14,969 nt of DNA from Pseudomonadota bacterium. GTDB lineage: Bacteria > Pseudomonadota > Gammaproteobacteria > Burkholderiales > Burkholderiaceae_D. A program made the translations under genes and the position numbers. Of the stretch, positions 7,711 through 14,213 are shown in pieces; position 1 is the stretch's first letter; each line of letters starts with the position of its first letter. The DNA lies in the NCBI GenBank assembly GCA_023389425.1, contig JAEWEK010000305.1, forward strand, positions 1-14,969. Direction: 5' to 3'. The notes under the pieces were generated by a model. That model was not told the origin of the DNA. It made no database searches and saw nothing but the letters and a program-made list of their open reading frames with translations.

Positions 7711-7739
7711 AGTATATCCAATCGGGTTTGCTTTGCCAA
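7711..7739 (-). promoter_or_regulatory. Sigma-70-type promoter of uronate dehydrogenase
   Basis: Minus strand: -35 TTGGCA (7734-7739, five of six) and -10 TATACT (7711-7716, five of six) separated by exactly 17 bp. It is followed at once by the operator at 7695-7708. This is the best-matching -35/-10 pair of the window. Confidence 0.75.
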
Positions 7740-7745
7740 TTTTTT

Positions 7746-7757
7746 GTGAGCGTTCAC
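7746..7757. promoter_or_regulatory. Second, different palindrome in the udh-LacI divergent region
   Basis: GTGAGCGTTCAC is a near-perfect dyad (one mismatched pair) with a central CpG. It lies just upstream of the udh -35 box and about 95 bp before the LacI gene. It differs in sequence from the AAACGTTT operators. It could be an activator or autoregulatory site. It resembles a CRP site only superficially, because the arms are separated by four rather than six bases. Confidence 0.35.
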
Positions 7758-7852
7758 CGGCGGGATGTCGCTTTGCAGCATACAGCAGGGTTACCCGTTT
7801 ATATTCCGACAATGCGTGCTAACATGGCGCGAATCAGCAACGGCCCACGCCC

Positions 7853-8845
7853 ATGAAAAAATCCACCCCGACCATTCGCGACGTCGCCGCAGCCGCCCAG
7901 GTTTCGACCGCCACGGTATCGAAATACATCAACGGCGCGCAACGGTTCTCTCCCAAGGTCGAGGCGGCGCTGGCCACCGCCATCGCCAACCTGGGCTACA
8001 AGTCCAACCCGCTGGCGAAGTCGATGATTACCGGTCGCACCAATACCATCGGCCTGTCGGTCCTGGACATCACCAACCCGCACTTCTCCAGCATCCTGAA
8101 GGGCGCAAGCCGGGTCGCCAACGACCACGGCTATTCGGTGCTGCTGGCCGATACCGAGGAAACCCCGAGCCGCGAACGGCGCACACTGGAAGACCTGAGC
8201 CTGCGCGTGGACGGCATGATCGTGTTCTCGCGCATGCGCGAACACGAGATGGGCTGGATGGCCGAGATCGACAAGCCGCTGGTGTTCTTCGGTAGCCTGA
8301 ACGAGCTGCCTATCCCCACCGTCGCCTCCGACGACCACGGCGGCGCCTTCATGCTGTGCCAGCACCTGCGCATGCTGGGCCACAAGCGTATCGCCTACCT
8401 CGGCTTTTCCAAGTCGCGCCGCGACGAGGAACGCCTCGGCGGCATCCGCGAATGCCTGGACGGGACCGGCATCGCGCTGACCATCTTCGACGCCGACGCG
8501 CCTTCGCTGGCCGAGGGCGAGCGCCTGTGTTCCAGCATCATGCTGGGCAGCGGGCGCCCGGACGCGCTGATCTGCTACAACGACCTGATGGCGCTCGGCT
8601 TCATGAAGGAAGCGGAGAACCTGGGCGTGGTGATCCCGCGCGACATTTCCGTGGTCGGCTTCGACAATATCCCATACGGCAAATACACGACACCGGCACT
8701 GACCACGGTCGACCTGCAGAGCGAACGCATGGGCGCGACCGCCATGGACAAGCTGCTGGCCGTGATCCGCGGCGAACAGGTCGACAAGCTCACCCGCATT
8801 GCGCCGCAGCTGATCCTGCGCGCCTCGACTGTGGCGCGAAGCTGA
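7853..8845 (+). CDS. LacI/GalR-family transcriptional regulator, likely repressor of this locus
   Basis: DNA-binding regulator of 330 aa, usual length for the family. The N-terminal helix-turn-helix TIRDVAAAAQVSTATVSKYI covers residues 7-26. It is followed by NGAQRFSPKV and a hinge region near 48-60 (GYKSNPLAKSM), then a periplasmic-binding-protein-like ligand domain starting TNTIGLSVLDITNPHFS (63 onward) and containing DGMIVFS, DALICYNDLMA and DISVVGFDNIPYGKYTTPALTTV. The start ATG has no clear Shine-Dalgarno, but the family begins a few residues before the HTH, so the position fits. It is flanked by operators on both sides (7695 and 8907) and is the only regulator in the window, so it most likely controls the GTTAAACGTTTTCC regulon. 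The inducer is unknown; a uronate, KDG or KDPG-like metabolite is a reasonable guess. Confidence 0.93.
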   Translation: MKKSTPTIRDVAAAAQVSTATVSKYINGAQRFSPKVEAALATAIANLGYKSNPLAKSMITGRTNTIGLSVLDITNPHFSSILKGASRVANDHGYSVLLADTEETPSRERRTLEDLSLRVDGMIVFSRMREHEMGWMAEIDKPLVFFGSLNELPIPTVASDDHGGAFMLCQHLRMLGHKRIAYLGFSKSRRDEERLGGIRECLDGTGIALTIFDADAPSLAEGERLCSSIMLGSGRPDALICYNDLMALGFMKEAENLGVVIPRDISVVGFDNIPYGKYTTPALTTVDLQSERMGATAMDKLLAVIRGEQVDKLTRIAPQLILRASTVARS

Positions 8846-8876
8846 CGCCAGACAGCGCAAATTGGCAGCTTCCACG

Positions 8877-8905
8877 TTTACTTTCCCGAAGAGTTGGCCT
8901 ATCTT
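8877..8905 (+). promoter_or_regulatory. Candidate promoter of the PL38-like gene
   Basis: -35 TTTACT (8877-8882, four of six) and -10 TATCTT (8900-8905, four of six) with a 17-bp spacer. One base later begins the operator. The same geometry as at udh supports the call more than the hexamers do. Confidence 0.55.
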
Positions 8906-8906
8906 A

Positions 8907-8920
8907 GGAAAACGTTTAAC
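8907..8920 (+). promoter_or_regulatory. LacI-family operator in front of the PL38-like gene
   Basis: GGAAAACGTTTAAC, the exact reverse complement of the site before the TonB receptor gene. It lies between the -10 box and the AAGGAG ribosome binding site (8923-8928), thus over the predicted transcript start. It starts 62 bp after the LacI-family gene ends, so it gives the downstream gene separate control. Confidence 0.82.
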
Positions 8921-8939
8921 AAAAGGAGACTGCTTCACC

Positions 8940-10766
8940 ATGCGCATCACCCTCCCCGCGCTCGTGGCGGCGGCCGTGCTGGCCGTCCCGGCCCACGCCG
9001 CAGCGCCGCTGCACCAGACGGTCGAACAAGCCTATCCGCAGCTGGAATACTTCTTCCAGAAGCTGACCCAGGAACAAGGCAAGCTGACCATGGATGGCAC
9101 CAAGCCGTTCGAAAGCCACGACAAATTCCTGCCCGGTAAAATCGCCGCCGGCCTGGCCGACCTGCTGCTGCACACGCCCGCCGACGACCCGCGCCTGCCC
9201 GGCATGCTGCGCGACTACGCCGCGATCGCGGACCTCACGGTCGGCATGGAGAACGACACCTGGGGCATCTACTACTACATCGGTTCGCTGTACAAGCTGA
9301 AGCAGGCCGGCCTGCTGGACCGCGCGATCTCGCCCGCCACACTGGAAACCCTGCGCAAGAAGCTCGACTGGCGCACCTTCGTGCGGCAGCCAAGCTTCGA
9401 GCTGATCAATCTGCCGACCAACTACTTCGGTGTCGCCTTCAGCATCGCGCGCCTGCGCCTGCTGATGGGTTGGGAAGATGCGAGCGCGAGCGAGGTCCTG
9501 CTGGACAAGATGCTCAAGCACTACGCGACCTATTCCGGCACCTACGGCTTCTCCGACGAGACCGATGGCCAGGGCCGCTTCGACCGCTACAGCATCCTGC
9601 TGGCCGCCGAAATCTGCGAGCGCTTCATCGAGACCGGCATGACCGTGACGCCGGAGCTGAAGGCGCTGCTGCGCAAATCGGCCGACATCGCGCTGAACGC
9701 CGCCAGCGCCGACGGTACCGGCCTGACCATGGGCCGCAGCCTCGGGCCCTACGGCGAGACCGCGATGCTGGAGATCCTGTCGACCGCCGCCTACCTCGGC
9801 GTGCTGACGCCGGAGGAAAAGGAATACGCCTACGCCTACTCGGCGCGCATCGGCGAGCGCTACATGAAGTTCTGGTTCGATCCGCAGATGCACTCGGTCG
9901 ATATGTGGAACAAGGGCCGCCGCACCGACAACTATCGCGGCAAGCACCGCATCCTCGGCGAGAACTTCTCGCTTCTGCACCAGCTGATCACCACCGACGA
10001 CATGTGGAACAAGGCCGGCATGAAGGGCGCCGCGCCGCGTGCGGACCTGGATGCGTGGCTCAAGCGCGCACGCCCCGCGTTCAGCCTGACCCGCTTCGCC
10101 AGCGGCGAATACGACCGCGCGCTGGCCGTCTGGCGCGATGGCGAGCATGTGTTCAGCCTGTCGATGATCAACGGCGGCCCGAGCCAGCACGCCAACAGCC
10201 CTTACTATCCGCTGCCGTTCTCGTACGGGATCGTGTCCGGCATCGCCGACAGCGGCGCCGCGCGGCCGCAGCTGCTGCCGAAGTTCAAACTGGCCGACGG
10301 CAGCGAGTTGATCGCCACGGCATACCTGAAGGACATCCGCACCGAGACCAAGGGCGATACCCATCGCGTCACCTGGCACCAGGATGCGCTCGACCGCCTC
10401 GGCAAGCCGGAGCCGCTCAAGGACACGCGCATCACGGTCGACACCGAGTACACCTTGCGGCACGGCGTCATCACACGCACCGACACCTACCGCGCCGCGG
10501 CGCCGGTCGATGTGGCGAGCCTGGACTTCGAGTTTGCTTCGTTCTCGGATGGCGCCAGCATCGATGGCAATACCGTCAGCTTCAAGGACGGCGCGGTAAG
10601 GAGCTTCACGGTGACGGGCCTGCAATCCTGCCAGGCCAGCCCCACCAACGGCAACGAGAAGTATCGGGCGCCGTATGGACCGATGGCGAGCGTAGTGTCC
10701 TGCCACAGCGGCGCGTTCAAGATGGACCAGCCGCTGACGATCACGTGGACCATGCGCTACCAATAA
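8940..10766 (+). CDS. Secreted alpha/alpha-barrel protein, putative polysaccharide lyase (PL38-like considered)
   Basis: Exported protein of 608 aa that I do not recognise with certainty. Residues 1-20 form a clear signal peptide (ending PAHA before AAP). Residues about 30-360 are helical with repeated aromatic-rich segments typical of alpha/alpha-toroid lyases: NDTWGIYYYIGSLYKL (105-120), NLPTNYFGVAF (157-167), DETDGQGRFDRYS (206-218), GRSLGPYGETAM (265-276). The remainder, about 380-608, looks beta-rich. Candidate catalytic residues are N161, Y162, R213, Y217 and Y271. The size, aromatic motifs and setting recall PL38 glucuronan/alginate lyases, but this is from memory of the family and needs a profile search. 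The start at 8940 is chosen over an earlier in-frame ATG at 8862, because that one precedes the operator and RBS (AAGGAG, 8923-8928). Transcribed alone, convergent with the PL5 gene. Confidence 0.7.
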   Translation: MRITLPALVAAAVLAVPAHAAAPLHQTVEQAYPQLEYFFQKLTQEQGKLTMDGTKPFESHDKFLPGKIAAGLADLLLHTPADDPRLPGMLRDYAAIADLTVGMENDTWGIYYYIGSLYKLKQAGLLDRAISPATLETLRKKLDWRTFVRQPSFELINLPTNYFGVAFSIARLRLLMGWEDASASEVLLDKMLKHYATYSGTYGFSDETDGQGRFDRYSILLAAEICERFIETGMTVTPELKALLRKSADIALNAASADGTGLTMGRSLGPYGETAMLEILSTAAYLGVLTPEEKEYAYAYSARIGERYMKFWFDPQMHSVDMWNKGRRTDNYRGKHRILGENFSLLHQLITTDDMWNKAGMKGAAPRADLDAWLKRARPAFSLTRFASGEYDRALAVWRDGEHVFSLSMINGGPSQHANSPYYPLPFSYGIVSGIADSGAARPQLLPKFKLADGSELIATAYLKDIRTETKGDTHRVTWHQDALDRLGKPEPLKDTRITVDTEYTLRHGVITRTDTYRAAAPVDVASLDFEFASFSDGASIDGNTVSFKDGAVRSFTVTGLQSCQASPTNGNEKYRAPYGPMASVVSCHSGAFKMDQPLTITWTMRYQ

Positions 10767-10770
10767 CCCG

Positions 10771-10895
10771 CGTCGTCCCCGCGCAGGCGGGGACCCATGG
10801 AACCTGTGCGTAGTCGAACGTTCGACCTTCGACAACTCAGGCTGTCCATGCTCCGCCTGCGCGGATAGTCGTTCCCGGCAGTGCCGGGAACGACT
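10771..10895. repeat. Second REP-like cluster between converging genes
   Basis: Non-coding gap between the stop codons at 10766 and 10901. It contains GTCCCCGC-GCAG-GCGGGGAC (10775-10794) and, in inverted orientation, TCCGC-CTGC-GCGGA (10852-10865). These have the same GCAG/CTGC loops and similar flanks (CGTCGT before, CCCAT after) as the modules at 6564 and 6639. Between them is a perfect 14-base palindrome, GTCGAACGTTCGAC (10813-10826). At the end there is a perfect 14-bp inverted repeat (10867-10880 with 10882-10895). No T-run follows any hairpin, so these are not standard terminators, although they may slow transcription or protect the 3' ends. Confidence 0.72.
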
Positions 10896-10900
10896 TCAAA

Positions 10901-11884
10901 TCAAGCCCCCTTGACGTGCTCCAGCGGATTGGCGAGATTGCGGTCACCGCCCATGCGCGGATCGAAATTCTTCGCCGGCAGCCGTACCGGCGCCGCCAGC
11001 TGGCCGCCGTGGCGCTGGTAGATCGCGATCCAGCCCGGCTCGCTGGCGCGCTCCTGTTCGAAGCCCGTCATCTTCTGCAGGATGGCCGGATCCTCCACCC
11101 CTGCCATCGAGAACGCGACCAGCTTGTCCAGCGGCGCGGCCTGCACATCCAGGATCGAGGCCATCATCGCCAGCGGCGCCGCCGCGAACAGGTGATAGTT
11201 CAGCGCGCGCCCCGCGCGTGCGAGTTCCAGTGGCAGCGAACCATCCGGCTGCACCTGCGTCATCGCGAAATCGAAGACCTTGCGCCCCCACGCCAGGCTG
11301 CGCGCATCGTGGGTGACCGCGCCGGTCGCGGTGACGGCCAGGCCCTCCCAGTAGTAGTGGTTGTTGCGGGCGCCCTTGTGCGCGTCCGAGTGGCGCATCG
11401 TCGCATCGGCCAAAGCCAGCAGCCAGTCGTCGATGCGCTTGCGCTCCTCCGGCGACGCCGCGCCCTGCACCCGCGCGTAACTCAGCGCCAGCCCGGCCAG
11501 CGCCCATTTGCGCGTGTAGAAGGACTGCTGGGTCGTCATCTTGCCGAGCATCGCGTTCTGGCCCGCCCACGCCGACAGCCAGCCAAGCGCACAGCGCGCA
11601 TCGCTGTCCTTGCGGCGTTCCTGCCACGCCGACGCCGTACGCGCGACCATGCGGACGAATTCGTCGACCGGCTTGGTCGCGGCCTCGTTGCGCGCCTTGA
11701 GCGCCGGATCGATGATCGAGTGGTGGCTGTCTGTGTAGTAGCTGTTGGCGTCGATGTCGATCACCGGCGGCGGGGCGGGCTCGCAGGCTGCCAGCACCTG
11801 CCTGCCGGCCAATGCCAGCAGCAGGACGGCGGCGCGCAGGCCGGTGCGTGGAAGGAAGCGGTCGGTGGTATCGCGGTGCTGCAT
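10901..11884 (-). CDS. Alginate lyase family PL5 (AlgL-like), probable lipoprotein
   Basis: Exported (alpha/alpha)-barrel lyase of 327 aa that cleaves beta-1,4-linked polyuronates, classically polymannuronate, by beta-elimination. It aligns by eye along its length with Pseudomonas AlgL: ARCALGWLSAWA (96-107), RKWALAGL (125-132), NNHYYW (174-179; NNHSYW in AlgL), RALNYHLFAAAPLAMMAS (226-243) and KMTGFEQE (271-278). Catalytic candidates are N175, H176, R223 or R226, and Y230. The N-terminus has a hydrophobic segment ending LAAC (C34), a lipobox, so it may be membrane-anchored. The start is supported by AAGGAG six bases upstream on the minus strand. None of the alginate biosynthesis genes that usually surround algL is here; the role is catabolic. 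It has its own operator and is divergent from GH105. Some PL5 members accept polyglucuronate, so the substrate is not fixed. Confidence 0.88.
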   Translation of the reverse strand: MQHRDTTDRFLPRTGLRAAVLLLALAGRQVLAACEPAPPPVIDIDANSYYTDSHHSIIDPALKARNEAATKPVDEFVRMVARTASAWQERRKDSDARCALGWLSAWAGQNAMLGKMTTQQSFYTRKWALAGLALSYARVQGAASPEERKRIDDWLLALADATMRHSDAHKGARNNHYYWEGLAVTATGAVTHDARSLAWGRKVFDFAMTQVQPDGSLPLELARAGRALNYHLFAAAPLAMMASILDVQAAPLDKLVAFSMAGVEDPAILQKMTGFEQERASEPGWIAIYQRHGGQLAAPVRLPAKNFDPRMGGDRNLANPLEHVKGA

Positions 11885-11907
11885 GGAGTCTCCTTTGGAG
11901 CGTTTGA

Positions 11908-11921
11908 AGCAAACGTTTTAC
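11908..11921 (-). promoter_or_regulatory. Variant LacI-family operator in front of the PL5 gene
   Basis: Minus strand GTAAAACGTTTGCT keeps the AAACGTTT core (11911-11918) but differs from the main operator at three flanking positions. It lies 23 bp upstream of the PL5 start codon and 68 bp (centre to centre) from the operator of the divergent GH105 gene. I could not find a convincing -10/-35 pair for PL5. Confidence 0.65.
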
Positions 11922-11942
11922 CTTGATTCCTCGTAAGTACGC

Positions 11943-11973
11943 TTGCGTTATCGATGTCGAACGAGACTATAAT
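11943..11973 (+). promoter_or_regulatory. Promoter of the GH105-DUF4861 operon
   Basis: Consensus -10 TATAAT at 11968-11973. The best -35 is TTGCGT at 11943-11948 (four of six), with a longish 19-bp spacer. The operator begins two bases after the -10 box. Confidence 0.65.
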
Positions 11974-11975
11974 AA

Positions 11976-11989
11976 GTTAAACGTTTTCT
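11976..11989 (+). promoter_or_regulatory. LacI-family operator in front of the GH105-DUF4861 operon
   Basis: GTTAAACGTTTTCT, one base different (last position) from the three identical copies elsewhere. It lies directly downstream of a perfect -10 box and 28 bp before the start codon, so a bound repressor would sit on the transcription start. Confidence 0.8.
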
Positions 11990-12017
11990 TTAATCCATCG
12001 CGAAAGTAGATCGAGAC

Positions 12018-14213
12018 ATGGAATTGACCGTCCGCTTGCGTTGCAGCGCCCGCCTCCTGCTCCTCCCCGCCGCCCTGCTCGGCGCATTTGCCACCCCTGT
12101 CCTGCATGCCGCGCCCGAAGTCTCCAGCGTCGCCGGCGAAGCGGCGCAAGCGCAGGCCGCCGTGATGGCCGCCATGGAGCGGGTCGCCGACTGGCAGCTC
12201 GCACACCCGAGCGCGCATCGCCCGGACGAGTGGACCCAGGGCGTCGGCCATGCCGGCTTCATGGCCCTGTCCAACCTGTCCACGACGCGCAAGTATCGCG
12301 ACGCGATGGTGGCGATGGGCGAACAGAATGGCTGGAAGCCGGGACCGCGCGCCTATCACGCGGACGACCACGTGGTCGGCCAGACCTATCTCGAACTCTA
12401 CCTGCAATTGCGCGAGCCGGCGATGCTGGCCGGCCTGCGCGAACGCTTCGACGACATCCTCGCCCACCCGCGCGAAGGCACGCTCGAATTCACCGTGCCC
12501 GGCAACCAGGACCGCTGGTCATGGTGCGACGCCCTGTTCATGGGACCGCCGGCCTGGATGCGCATGTACGCCGCCACCGGCGATACGCGCTACCTCGACC
12601 ATGCGGTCGAAGGCTGGTGGCGCACTTCCGACTACCTGTACGACAAACAAGAGCACCTGTACTACCGCGACAGCAATTACTTCACGCAGCGCGAGGCGAA
12701 CGGCAAGAAGGTGTTCTGGGCCCGCGGAAACGGCTGGGTGATGGCTGGTCTCGCGCGCACGCTGCAATACCTGCCCGCCGAACATCCGTCCCGAGCGAAG
12801 TTCGAGGAGCAGTTCCGCGACATGGCGTCGGCGGTCGCCGCCCTGCAGCAGGACGACGGCATGTGGCGCGCCAGCCTGCTCGATCCCGCGGCCTACCCCG
12901 CCCGCGAAACCAGCGGCACCGGCCTGTTCACCTACGCCCTCGCCTGGGGCATCAACCAGGGCATGCTCGAGCGCTCCCGCTACGAACCGGCCGTACGCCG
13001 GGCATGGAACGCACTGGCCGCCAGCGTCCAGCCGGACGGCAAACTCACCCACGTGCAGCCGATCGGCCGCGCGCCGGTCGGCTTCCCGGAAGACGCCACC
13101 GAGGTGTATGGCGTCGGCGCCTTCCTGCTGGCCGGCAGCGAGGTATTCCGCATGGACCTGCAACAACGCACCGCGCCGACGGTGCTCACCGCCGCGAACC
13201 CCGGCGACTTCTACCGGGCCGACGAGACCATCGAGGTGAAGGCGCCGCGCGCGCCCGTGGTCGTGATGGAGGCCGATACCTCGCGCATCCTGCCGACCCA
13301 GCAGCTGGGCGACAAGCTTCTGTTCCAGGCGAACTTCGCACCCGGCCAGCAGCGCCGCTTCCTGTTGTTCCCGGCCGCCGCGCTGCCGCCGCAGGCGCCG
13401 CCGGACATCAAGGCGCACGCCCGCTTCGTCCCGGAGCGCTACGACGACTTCGCATGGGAGAGCGATCGCATCGCGCACCGCATGTACGGCCCCGCGATCC
13501 TGAAAGTGCCGAAGGAGCATGTCGGCAGCGGCGTCGACGTCTGGGTCAAGCGGGTACGCCGGCCCATCGTCGACCTGTGGTACAAGCGCGGCGAATACCA
13601 CGTCGACCACGGCGAAGGCCTGGACAACTACGACGTCGGCACCGGGCGCGGTTGCGGCGGCGCCGAGATCTTCAGCGCCGGCAAGGCCTATCCCGCGCCG
13701 GTCTACTCCAGCTGGAAGCTGCTGGCCGACGGTCCGCTGCGGGCAGCATTCGAACTGCGCTACGAGGGCTGGAACGCGGGCGGCCAGCGCATCTCGGAAA
13801 CCAAGAGGATTTCGATCGATGCCGGATCGAACTTCAGCCGCGTCGAAAGCGTGTATGCCAGCGATCGTCGCGATGCGCTGCAGGTCGGGGTCGGCATCGC
13901 CCAGCGCAAGGGCGACGGCCGCCTGCTCAAGGACGAAGCAGCGGGCTGGATGAGCTACTGGCAGCCGGAGAACGCGCCGAACGGGAACACGGCCTGCGCC
14001 ATCGTCGTGCCGGGCCAGAAGACCCAGGCCACCACCGACGGCGGCGACGCGGTCCTGATGGGCCAGGCCCAGCCGGGATGGCCCTTCGTCTACTACCTCG
14101 GCGCGGGCTGGAGCAAGAGCGGCGATTTCGCCGATGCGCAAGCGTGGGAAGCGCAGGTGCGCAACGTCGCCGCGCGCGCCGCCAGGCCGCTCAAGGTCAG
14201 CGTGGCGGAATGA
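12018..14213 (+). CDS. Secreted GH105 unsaturated glucuronyl hydrolase fused to DUF4861
   Basis: Exported two-domain protein of 731 aa. A signal peptide covers residues 1-31 (ends VLHA before APE). Residues about 45-380 are GH105, an alpha/alpha-barrel that hydrates and so releases the 4,5-unsaturated uronic acid left at the non-reducing end by lyases. Visible marks are YHADDHVVGQTYLELY (113-128), WSWCDALFMGPPAW (167-180, with D171 at the place of the catalytic Asp), WARGNGWVMAG (234-244) and ETSGTGLFTYALAWGI (297-312). Residues about 390-725 match DUF4861: YDDFAWESDRIAHRMYGPA, DVWVKRVRRPIVDLWYK, YHVDHGEGLDNYDVG and GRGCGG. The function of that domain is not known to me. The protein should act in the periplasm. 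Its stop overlaps the next start (ATGA), so the two are co-translated. Confidence 0.87.
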   Translation: MELTVRLRCSARLLLLPAALLGAFATPVLHAAPEVSSVAGEAAQAQAAVMAAMERVADWQLAHPSAHRPDEWTQGVGHAGFMALSNLSTTRKYRDAMVAMGEQNGWKPGPRAYHADDHVVGQTYLELYLQLREPAMLAGLRERFDDILAHPREGTLEFTVPGNQDRWSWCDALFMGPPAWMRMYAATGDTRYLDHAVEGWWRTSDYLYDKQEHLYYRDSNYFTQREANGKKVFWARGNGWVMAGLARTLQYLPAEHPSRAKFEEQFRDMASAVAALQQDDGMWRASLLDPAAYPARETSGTGLFTYALAWGINQGMLERSRYEPAVRRAWNALAASVQPDGKLTHVQPIGRAPVGFPEDATEVYGVGAFLLAGSEVFRMDLQQRTAPTVLTAANPGDFYRADETIEVKAPRAPVVVMEADTSRILPTQQLGDKLLFQANFAPGQQRRFLLFPAAALPPQAPPDIKAHARFVPERYDDFAWESDRIAHRMYGPAILKVPKEHVGSGVDVWVKRVRRPIVDLWYKRGEYHVDHGEGLDNYDVGTGRGCGGAEIFSAGKAYPAPVYSSWKLLADGPLRAAFELRYEGWNAGGQRISETKRISIDAGSNFSRVESVYASDRRDALQVGVGIAQRKGDGRLLKDEAAGWMSYWQPENAPNGNTACAIVVPGQKTQATTDGGDAVLMGQAQPGWPFVYYLGAGWSKSGDFADAQAWEAQVRNVAARAARPLKVSVAE

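Noticed and set aside
7745..7757. CRP site at TGTGAGCGTTCAC
   Set aside because: The TGTGA and TCAC arms are separated by four bases, not the six of the CRP consensus, and the downstream arm lacks the final A.
7669..7812. N-terminal extension of uronate dehydrogenase by 48 residues
   Set aside because: The extension would be encoded by the operator and -10/-35 region and has no counterpart in known Udh. The start at 7668 gives the normal N-terminus.
8862..8939. Earlier in-frame ATG for the PL38-like gene
   Set aside because: It would place a non-signal sequence before a perfect signal peptide and lies upstream of the promoter -10 box, operator and RBS.
8916..10835. Long minus-strand open frame (639 aa) opposite the PL38-like gene
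   Set aside because: Low-complexity antisense composition with no recognisable motif; it also spans the operator and RBS of the plus-strand gene.
10901..11884. algL of an alginate biosynthesis cluster
   Set aside because: None of the biosynthetic genes (alg8, alg44, algE, algK, algX etc.) is present; neighbours and operators are catabolic.
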